This document shows, piece after piece, positions 31,897-37,789 of a DNA stretch of 37,789 bases. The notes below the pieces were generated by a model that was not told the origin of the DNA, searched no databases, and saw nothing but the letters and a program-made list of their open reading frames with translations. How positions within the stretch are numbered: position 1 is the stretch's first letter; each line of letters starts with the position of its first letter. This DNA comes from Sorangiineae bacterium NIC37A_2 (lineage in GTDB: Bacteria > Myxococcota_A > Polyangia > Polyangiales > Polyangiaceae). The stretch spans positions 1-37,789 of the forward strand of contig NASX01000046.1 in assembly GCA_002085155.1 (NCBI GenBank). The letters run 5' to 3'. The position numbers were made by a program, and so were the translations under genes.

Positions 31897-33428
31897 GGTT
31901 CGGGCTCGCTCTTGGCTTCGGGGATCGGGATCTCGAGCAAGAACCGAGACCCACCCTCCTCACGCCTCTCATAGCGCAAACGGCCGTGATGTACCTCAGC
32001 GATCTGCCGCGTCACCGCGAGACCGAGACCCGTGCCATGCTCCTTGGTCGTGAAGAAAGGATCAAAGAGCCGCTCCATCTGCCCGGGATCAATGCCAGGT
32101 CCCTCGTCTTCCACCGACAGCACGAGCAGATTGTCCCTCCGTCCAAGTCGGATCGACACGAGCTGTCCGGGGGGAGTCGCCTCCCTCGCGTTGCGCACAA
32201 GGTTATAGAGAGCTTGTCGGATCTGACCGGCATCCGCCGGAACCCAAGGGAGCCCTTCTTCAATCGTGACCTCGAGTTGGTGCCCGCTCCGGGTCAGGTC
32301 CCGGCGCATGAACTCCGCGGCACCGAGCACGACTTCCCCGAGATCCGTATCGGTGAGCTCCGGAGCGGTGCGCCGCGCCATCGAGAGGTATTGGTTGCTG
32401 AGGGCACTGAGGCGATCGACCTCGGCGCCGATCGCTGCGAGCAGCGATCGAGCTTCGCTCGGCCCTGGTCCGAGCTCATCGCCGAGTAGCTCGAGGTTCA
32501 AGGCGATCGATGAGAGCGGATTGCGCACTTCGTGGGTCACGTGGGCGGCGAGTTTTCCGATCGTGACGAGTCGCTCGGAGGCGAGCAACTGTTCGCGGGT
32601 GGCGGCGATGGCCCGAACCATTGCCTCGAAGGTCGAGGAAAGCTCGCCCACTTCGTCTCCCGTCTCGACCACCGGCTTGGGCGAGAGATCGCCGAGGAGG
32701 ACCGCTTCGGCGCGCTTCTTGACCCAGGTGATCGGGAGCACCGCTCGCCGCGCGTAAAGAGCCATCAAGATCCCGACCAAGAGCGCCACGAGCGCGCACA
32801 CGCTGAGCAAAATGAGGGCGACGCGCTCGCGCTCCTCCGCCGCCCGCACGAGCCCGTCGACGTAGTCGGAGATCTGCTTCTCAAAGCGAGCGAGGGCGCG
32901 AGAGACGCGCAGTCCCCGCAGGACGAGAGCATCCCGCGCCGCCTCCGCCCCAGCTCCGTCGTCCCGCTCCAGAGCAGCAAAGAGCTCAGCCACCTCTTGC
33001 CCGTCGAACGAGATCAACTCGCGGATATGCGTGAGCTCGCGGGCGAGCGCCTCGAACTCACTCGCGGAGATACGGTCTCCCTGGCCGAGGGCGGAGGCGA
33101 GATGAGCCTCGACCTCGGCGAGCTTCTGGGTCCGGCCGAGGCGGAGCTCCGTCTCATACCAGGCGCGTTTGGCCGCGGGGTTGTCGGTCTCGGTGACGTG
33201 ATTGAGCTGTGAGTTCCAGGTGTCTTGGTTCAGGACCAGGTCGCGCACCGAAAGCGCCAGGGGCAGATACTCTTGGCTCAGCACTCGCGTCTCCCGCGTC
33301 GCGCTGCGCAGCGAAAAGAGAGCCATTCCGCTGACCCAAACGAAGCCCAAGAGGACGATCAGGTACGAGACGACGATGCGCGAAACGAGCGAACGGGAGC
33401 GAGCCGACAGGAAATCGGAAAACCCCAT
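31893..33428 (-). CDS. HAMP-domain sensor histidine kinase
   Basis: The 511-aa protein has TM1 (about 14-38, RIVVSYLIVLLGFVWVSGMALF), then a helical extracytoplasmic domain to about 190. TM2 follows (about 200-225, VALILLSVCALVALLVGILMALYA), then HAMP (about 228-280, with GDEVGELSSTFEAMVRAI). The kinase core has the DHp box KLAAHVTHEVRNPLSSIALN with phosphoacceptor His, an N box NLVRNAREATPPG, G1 DEGPGID, and a G2 loop KEHGTGLGLAV. The four-helix-like sensor resembles 4HB_MCP-type periplasmic domains. Its start is 3 nt after the stop of the GAF kinase, with GCGGAG upstream. No response regulator is encoded beside it, so its partner is elsewhere. Confidence 0.95.
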   Translation of the reverse strand: MGFSDFLSARSRSLVSRIVVSYLIVLLGFVWVSGMALFSLRSATRETRVLSQEYLPLALSVRDLVLNQDTWNSQLNHVTETDNPAAKRAWYETELRLGRTQKLAEVEAHLASALGQGDRISASEFEALARELTHIRELISFDGQEVAELFAALERDDGAGAEAARDALVLRGLRVSRALARFEKQISDYVDGLVRAAEERERVALILLSVCALVALLVGILMALYARRAVLPITWVKKRAEAVLLGDLSPKPVVETGDEVGELSSTFEAMVRAIAATREQLLASERLVTIGKLAAHVTHEVRNPLSSIALNLELLGDELGPGPSEARSLLAAIGAEVDRLSALSNQYLSMARRTAPELTDTDLGEVVLGAAEFMRRDLTRSGHQLEVTIEEGLPWVPADAGQIRQALYNLVRNAREATPPGQLVSIRLGRRDNLLVLSVEDEGPGIDPGQMERLFDPFFTTKEHGTGLGLAVTRQIAEVHHGRLRYERREEGGSRFLLEIPIPEAKSEPEP

Positions 33429-33431
33429 GGG

Positions 33432-35261
33432 TCAACTCCGCTTCTTCTGGAGCGCATCGGGCAAGCGGATCAAAAAAGAGGCCCCGCTCTTCGTCTCCTC
33501 GAGCTCCACGCTGCCGCCATGCTCGGTGGCGATCCGGCGCACGATCGCGAGCCCGAGGCCCGTCCCGCCCTGTTTGCCCGAGGTCACAAAGGACTCGAAG
33601 AGCCTTGTAGCGACGTGGGGCGGGACGCCCGGCCCAGTGTCTCGCACCCGGAACAGGAGGTCCTGTCCGCTGGTCGTCGTCTCGACGGTGATGGTTCCGC
33701 CGCGATTTCCGATCGCGTCCGCCGCGTTGCGCACGAGGTTGACCAGCGCCCGCGTCATGCGCTCCGAGTCGAAATAGGCGACGACCTTGCGCTGGTGTTC
33801 GAAGCGAAGCTCTACGTTTTTTCCGGCCAGCTCCCGCTCGAGGAGCTCCTTCAGGTCACTCAGGAAACGGTCGAGAAGGACCTTCCGAACCAGGACCTTC
33901 GTCTCGCCTCGCGCAAAGGCCAAGACCTCCTGCTGCATGAGCCCGAGCGTCTCGAACTGCTTCAGGATCTGGGCCGCGTAACGCTCCCGGTCCGACTTGT
34001 CGGAAGCCTCGGTCATCAGCTCGACGTAACCGCTGATGGCCGCGAGCGGACTCCTGAGATCGTGCAGGACCTGGGACAAGAGCGTCCCGATCGCGCTCAA
34101 GCGCTCTTCCTGTTCCCGCGCTCGACTCGCATCAAACAGGCGCACCGCTGTCGCCACGTTCGCGGCCACTAGGCGCAGGAGTCCGAGGTCCTCGGCGGTG
34201 AAGGGCCCGTCTTGTTTGTTCAAGAGCCCGATCGCGCCCATCGGCCGCTGCTCGCCCTCGAGAGGCTCAGCGATCATGGAGCGGATGCGCACCGAGTCGA
34301 CGATGCGCTCTTCCTCGCGCCCGCGCCCAAGCCCCCGATCTTCACCGAGCGCCGCATCCATCTGCAGCGGCACCCCTTCGCTCAGGACACGCGCGAGCGG
34401 GCCGCTCGAGGCCGGGCTCACCGTAGTCGAAAAGGCGGCTGGGGATTCGGTGCGGAGCCCTGTCTGGGAGAAACGCCGGGTGAGCGCGAACTCGGCCACC
34501 TGACTCGAGTCAGGAGTCCGGAGCACGAGGAGGGCCTGTTCAGCTCCAGAAGCCCGCGCCAGGCGCTCGAGGACCGCGATCGCGAGCTCTTCGTGGGAGT
34601 GGGCGCGGGCGGTGGCTCGTTCGAGCTCGAACAGGAGCTCGAGGTCACGCACCCGGCGCATGAGCTGTTCTTGAGCCTGCTGCAGCTGCTGATTTTTCCG
34701 AATCAGCGTCACGAGCAAACGCGAGTTGTCGATCGCGACGGCCGCCTGCTTCGCGAGCACGCTCACAATCTCTTCATCTTCGTCAGAAAACGGCGCGCAC
34801 GTCTCGCCTTCATGACGCAAGACGAGCGCCGCGCCGATCGTGCGGCTCAGGTTGTTCTTCAGCGGCAGGAGCAGCGCCGCTCCCGTCTTTGACGAAGCGA
34901 TCGCCTCCCACTCCACTCGCTCCGAAAATCCACCCGCCTCGAGCCGAACGCCGCGCCCGGTGCGCGTCACCTGGCTCAGGGGGCCGTCCTCGAGCGGGAT
35001 GATGATTCGGTCGGCCGCGCCACCCTCGCTCCGGCTCACGAGCTCCTGGCGTCGTTCATCCAGGATGAAAAGATAGGCCGCGTCCGCCCGCACCAGCTCG
35101 CGAATTTTCGCGAGGACAAGCTCGAGGAGCTCATCGAGCTCGAGAGAAGCCCCGAGCGCCCCCGCCACCTCGCGCAATGCCCGTGCCACCTGTACCTCGC
35201 GGAGCAGAAGGGGGCCTTCCACCACGACACCGGCTTTCGCCTTTTGCTTCCGCGAGCTCAC
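33432..35261 (-). CDS. GAF-domain histidine kinase
   Basis: The product is about 609 aa from the GTG at 35261. An alternative GTG at 35312 would overlap the divergent acylphosphatase start. Two GAF-like domains are visible: about 30-175 (LLELVLAKIRELVRADAAYLFILD, then KTGAALLLPLKNN and VLAKQAAVAIDNSRLL) and about 205-365 (VRIRSMIAEPLEGEQRPMGAIGLLNKQDGPF). No TM segments were seen, so it is cytoplasmic. The kinase core has LLSQVLHDLRSPLAAISGYVEL with phosphoacceptor His, N box NLVRNAADAIGNRG, G1 DTGPGVPP, and GTGLGLAIV. It is the first gene of a leftward operon with a HAMP kinase and rdgB, and no response regulator is adjacent. The GAF ligand is unknown. Confidence 0.94.
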   Translation of the reverse strand: MSSRKQKAKAGVVVEGPLLLREVQVARALREVAGALGASLELDELLELVLAKIRELVRADAAYLFILDERRQELVSRSEGGAADRIIIPLEDGPLSQVTRTGRGVRLEAGGFSERVEWEAIASSKTGAALLLPLKNNLSRTIGAALVLRHEGETCAPFSDEDEEIVSVLAKQAAVAIDNSRLLVTLIRKNQQLQQAQEQLMRRVRDLELLFELERATARAHSHEELAIAVLERLARASGAEQALLVLRTPDSSQVAEFALTRRFSQTGLRTESPAAFSTTVSPASSGPLARVLSEGVPLQMDAALGEDRGLGRGREEERIVDSVRIRSMIAEPLEGEQRPMGAIGLLNKQDGPFTAEDLGLLRLVAANVATAVRLFDASRAREQEERLSAIGTLLSQVLHDLRSPLAAISGYVELMTEASDKSDRERYAAQILKQFETLGLMQQEVLAFARGETKVLVRKVLLDRFLSDLKELLERELAGKNVELRFEHQRKVVAYFDSERMTRALVNLVRNAADAIGNRGGTITVETTTSGQDLLFRVRDTGPGVPPHVATRLFESFVTSGKQGGTGLGLAIVRRIATEHGGSVELEETKSGASFLIRLPDALQKKRS

Positions 35262-35305
35262 GAGCCATATTCGACCACAGGCTCGAAGCGGTGTAACTAG
35301 GACTC

Positions 35306-35584
35306 GTGGCACTCAAGCAGCTCCAGCTCCATATTCGTGGACGGGTTCAGGGCGTCTATTTTCGGGCCTCTGCGCAGCGCGAAGCGCGTCGACTGGGCCT
35401 CTCCGGCTGGGTGAAAAACCGCCCCGACGGCTCCATCGAGATCGTGGCCGAGGGTGAAGAACTCAGCATCCGAGAGCTCTACGGCTGGGCACAGAAGGGC
35501 CCGACCGCTGCTCGCGTCGACCGCGTCGAGACACGCTGGCGCGGCTATACCGGCGAGTACGCCGATTTCCGCATCGTCGACTGA
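35306..35584 (+). CDS. acyP: Acylphosphatase
   Basis: The 92-aa protein starts with GTG and contains the acylphosphatase signature GRVQGVYFR with catalytic Arg20, followed by LGLSGWVKNRPDGSIEIVAEGE with catalytic Asn38. The family hydrolyses carboxyl-phosphate bonds of acyl phosphates. Length is typical. It is divergent from the GAF kinase, and the kinase's alternative GTG start at 35312 would overlap it. The stop TGA overlaps the ATG of the next gene by one base, so the two are probably translated together. Confidence 0.95.
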   Translation: MALKQLQLHIRGRVQGVYFRASAQREARRLGLSGWVKNRPDGSIEIVAEGEELSIRELYGWAQKGPTAARVDRVETRWRGYTGEYADFRIVD

Positions 35585-37557
35585 TGAGAGCTCGGCGCGC
35601 TGAGCTCTTCGGCACTGTCCTCTCCCTCGCCCTCCTCGTGAGCCCCGCTTGGGGAGATCGCGAAGAGAAGGAAACGACTCTCGAGGCCCCCGCTCGTCCG
35701 GCGGACATGCCGCTCGCGCCCTTGCCCGAGCCGCCGTCCCTGAAACTTCCGCCGCCACGCCCCCTCGCCATCGAGGCGATCGACCGCCTGCTCGGCGAAG
35801 TCGTCTCCCCCGATCCAGTCCTGCGCGAACGAGCGCGGAGACAGCTCCTCGAGGCCAAGCCGGACTGGGTCTCAGGGCTCGCCACGCGCATCGACAAGCT
35901 CGCCGAGCGCGGCGGACGCAAGGAGATGGGCGAGCTGGTGCAGCGCGTCCGTCGCACCAAAGGAATCGAAGACGAAGATTTCCTGCTGCGCGCTCAAGAA
36001 ACCCTCGATCTCAAGAGCCCACACGCCGAGCGCCTGCTGCAGATCCTGGCCATCAACCGCATGCTCGGCGCGATCGGTTCGGTCGAAGCTGTGCGCGAGC
36101 TCATCCGCGTCTACGCGCGCTTCGGCGACTTCATCCGCATCGACGTCCAGAATCAGCTCGATCGTCTCGGAGACAAGGCGCTCGCGGGGCTCGTCGAAGC
36201 CGAACAACACCCCGCGGAGATGATCCGCAAATGGGCCAAGCGGCAGCTCGATCTGCGTGGCAAAGCGATCGCTCACGCTCTCGTCCGCACCGACGATCCC
36301 GACGCCCTCGCCGATATCCTCGTCGCTCTCGGCCGCACGCGAAATCCCGACGCGAGCTCGATCTTGATCGGCTACGCTGCCATCGAACGCCTCAAGCTCC
36401 AGCTCGCCGCGCGCCAAGGGATCGCCCTGCTCGGCGAGTCCGCCGCCTGGGCGCTCCGCGACGCCTACCTCTCCACTACGGGGAAGCGCCCGCCTCGCGA
36501 GTGGACCTGGAAGCGGCTCGCCCGCGAGCTCTTCACCGAATACGACCGCCTCCGCCTCGAGCGCCTCTACTCGCTCTACGACAGCGCAAAGAAGGCCGAG
36601 ACGCGCGGCGATCTGGTCGCCATGAAGCGCGACCTCGACGACATCCTGCTCGACAATCCGCTCTTCGAAGAGCGCGAGAAGATGGCCCCGCTCTACTTGC
36701 GCTTCGCTCGCGAGTACCTGGAAAAAGATCCGGAGGCCGCGAAGAACGCCGCGAGACGCGCTGCGCGCATCGGCCAAGACCAAGATCGGAACGCCGCCGA
36801 AAGCCTGCTCCGGGCTCTCGAAGCCCGCGAGCTCGCCGCCGAGGGCATCTACGATCGCGGTCTGATCGATCTTGCGCTCGCCCTCGACCCGAAGAACCCC
36901 CTCGTCAAAGATCTCGAGTCTACCACCACGAGCCCCGTCGGTCTGAGTCCGTGGACGCGTTACGGGCTCGCCGGAGGTGTCGCCCTCGTTGCGCTCCTCG
37001 GTCTCGCTACGAGCCTCGGCGTCACCTGGCGCCGCAAGCGCGCTGCTGAACGAGCGGCGGAAGAGGGCCTCGAGGACGACGAGAGCTCCGACGAAGACGA
37101 GCGCTCCGACGACGACGAGCGCTCCGACGAAGACGAGAGTTCCGACGACGGAGAAGACGAGACGCTCGACGAACGCTTCGACGACGACGAGCGCTCCGAC
37201 GACGAGCGCTCCGACGAAGACGAGCGCTCCGAGGCCGACGGGAGCTCCGACGACGGAGAAGACAAGGCGCTCGACGACGAGCGCTCCGAGGCCGACGGGA
37301 GCTCCGACGACGGAGAAGACAAGGCGCTCGACGACGACCCTGACGATGCTCCGAGCGGAGACCTGCCCGAGAACAAAGAGCTCACAGCGCACTCCGACGA
37401 CGACGCTCCTCCTCCAGAGAGAGACGAAAACGAAACTCCAGAGGCTGCGGAGGGCTCACGGGGCGCCGACAACACCGAGCTGGGGGACCCGACCAGCCCT
37501 CCGAACGAAGACGGCGAGCTCGTGTTAACGCTGAAAGATCCCTCGAAGGACGACTGA
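35584..37557 (+). CDS. Exported helical-repeat membrane protein with acidic tail
   Basis: The 657-aa protein begins with a signal peptide (MRARRAELFGTVLSLALLVSPAWG). A long alpha-helical repeat region follows (about 60-430). It looks HEAT- or TPR-like, with LALDPKNPLVKDLES near 425-445 reading as a TPR end. One TM helix lies near 460-482 (YGLAGGVALVALLGLATSLGV). The C-terminal tail (about 490-650) is extremely acidic and low complexity, dominated by Ser, Asp and Glu, including a 19-residue unit present twice. If the signal peptide is cleaved, the helical region is periplasmic and the acidic tail cytoplasmic. The start is coupled to the acylphosphatase stop (TGATG). Function unknown. Confidence 0.82.
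   Translation: MRARRAELFGTVLSLALLVSPAWGDREEKETTLEAPARPADMPLAPLPEPPSLKLPPPRPLAIEAIDRLLGEVVSPDPVLRERARRQLLEAKPDWVSGLATRIDKLAERGGRKEMGELVQRVRRTKGIEDEDFLLRAQETLDLKSPHAERLLQILAINRMLGAIGSVEAVRELIRVYARFGDFIRIDVQNQLDRLGDKALAGLVEAEQHPAEMIRKWAKRQLDLRGKAIAHALVRTDDPDALADILVALGRTRNPDASSILIGYAAIERLKLQLAARQGIALLGESAAWALRDAYLSTTGKRPPREWTWKRLARELFTEYDRLRLERLYSLYDSAKKAETRGDLVAMKRDLDDILLDNPLFEEREKMAPLYLRFAREYLEKDPEAAKNAARRAARIGQDQDRNAAESLLRALEARELAAEGIYDRGLIDLALALDPKNPLVKDLESTTTSPVGLSPWTRYGLAGGVALVALLGLATSLGVTWRRKRAAERAAEEGLEDDESSDEDERSDDDERSDEDESSDDGEDETLDERFDDDERSDDERSDEDERSEADGSSDDGEDKALDDERSEADGSSDDGEDKALDDDPDDAPSGDLPENKELTAHSDDDAPPPERDENETPEAAEGSRGADNTELGDPTSPPNEDGELVLTLKDPSKDD
37219..37332 (+). repeat. 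57-bp perfect tandem duplication in the acidic tail
   Basis: Positions 37219-37275 and 37276-37332 are identical and encode two copies of a 19-aa unit starting DERSEADGSSDD. Upstream the same Ser/Asp/Glu theme repeats imperfectly (DDERSDEDE, GACGAGCGCTCCGAC motif). Perfect identity suggests a recent in-frame duplication. Confidence 0.9.
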
Positions 37558-37689
37558 GAACGCTCACACTGGGGGCGCAGCTGCGCCGCACCAGAGCCCC
37601 CGTCAGGCTCTCGATCGAGCTCCGATGCGCGGCGCGGCCTCGCTCTTCCGAACGCTCACCAAGCCCCCTGTCGTTCTTTCTTTTTGGAG

Positions 37690-37731
37690 TCGCCGATCCA
37701 ACTCCCCGCACCTTTGCCCCCACGGCGAGTG
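37690..37731. repeat. Dispersed hairpin-type intergenic repeat, copy B
   Basis: This copy matches 24012-24053: TCGCCGATCCA (37690-37700), then CT-CCCGCA, then ACGGCGAGTG (37722-37731), all at the same offsets as copy A. TCGCCG and CGGCGA can pair. It lies 133 bp after the acidic-tail gene, in the 232-bp gene-free right end of the window, where nothing else was recognised. Confidence 0.75.
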
Positions 37732-37789
37732 CCCGGGATGCCCTCGCTCAGCTGAACTCGCCCGCCCTCACCGCGCGCCCTCCCCCCCC

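Noticed and set aside
35872-37392. 506-codon leftward frame opposite the acidic-tail membrane protein
   Set aside because: It is a Val/Leu/Glu-rich shadow. The plus frame has a signal peptide, a TM helix and coupling to acylphosphatase.

Overview
The window is high-GC Gram-negative chromosomal DNA, most likely from a myxobacterium or close relative (Myxococcota, Polyangia-like). The basis is the gene style: lipoproteins with Gly/Ser- or Pro-rich linkers, EGF-like modules, GYF and FHA proteins with long low-complexity linkers, several histidine kinases, and an F0 ATP synthase cluster without the F1 genes. This is inference from gene content; no rRNA or taxonomic marker was seen.

Region 1 (1-11653) is a complete type I-F (Csy) CRISPR-Cas locus. 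It has 56 identical 28-bp repeats and 55 complete spacers, and the array runs off the left edge. By repeat orientation the array is transcribed leftward from a short leader next to cas6f. The cas genes run leftward as cas1, cas2-3 (fused), cas8f, cas5f, cas7f, cas6f, with overlaps or gaps of a few bases except one 42-bp gap. Catalytic residues are in place: Cas1 E190/H254/D265/D268, Cas6f H29/S148, and the HD and helicase motifs of Cas3. A WYL-domain regulator (11928-12878) lies upstream of cas1 on the same strand, and the 5' region of cas1 holds a 7-bp inverted repeat.

Region 2 (12994-23285) is chromosomal housekeeping and envelope genes: a bestrophin-like channel, a cyclic-nucleotide-binding-domain protein with a very long acidic/Pro-rich linker, an FtsK/SpoIIIE translocase, a HEAT-like lipoprotein, an unusual ribbon-helix-helix plus FHA fusion, and an ABC1/UbiB-family kinase.

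Region 3 (23286-29137) has small secreted or membrane proteins (a Cys-rich lipoprotein, an EGF lipoprotein, a GYF membrane protein, a coiled-coil membrane protein and a YceI protein). They are separated by repeat-rich intergenic DNA: a 73-bp tandem duplication, 55-bp tandem units, and one copy of a hairpin-type dispersed repeat whose second copy is at the right end of the window.

Region 4 (29216-37789) has the F0 ATP synthase operon atpZ-atpI-atpB-atpE. Next is a leftward operon of two consecutive histidine kinases and an RdgB-type NTP pyrophosphatase. Divergent from it is an acylphosphatase translationally coupled to a membrane protein with an extremely acidic Ser/Asp/Glu tail.

The most interesting material is the CRISPR locus with its pristine array and WYL neighbour, the conserved-spacing dispersed hairpin repeat, and the RHH-FHA fusion. 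I did not find a clear wholly new defence system. Start codons and intergenic elements were chosen by eye; no database search or folding computation was run.
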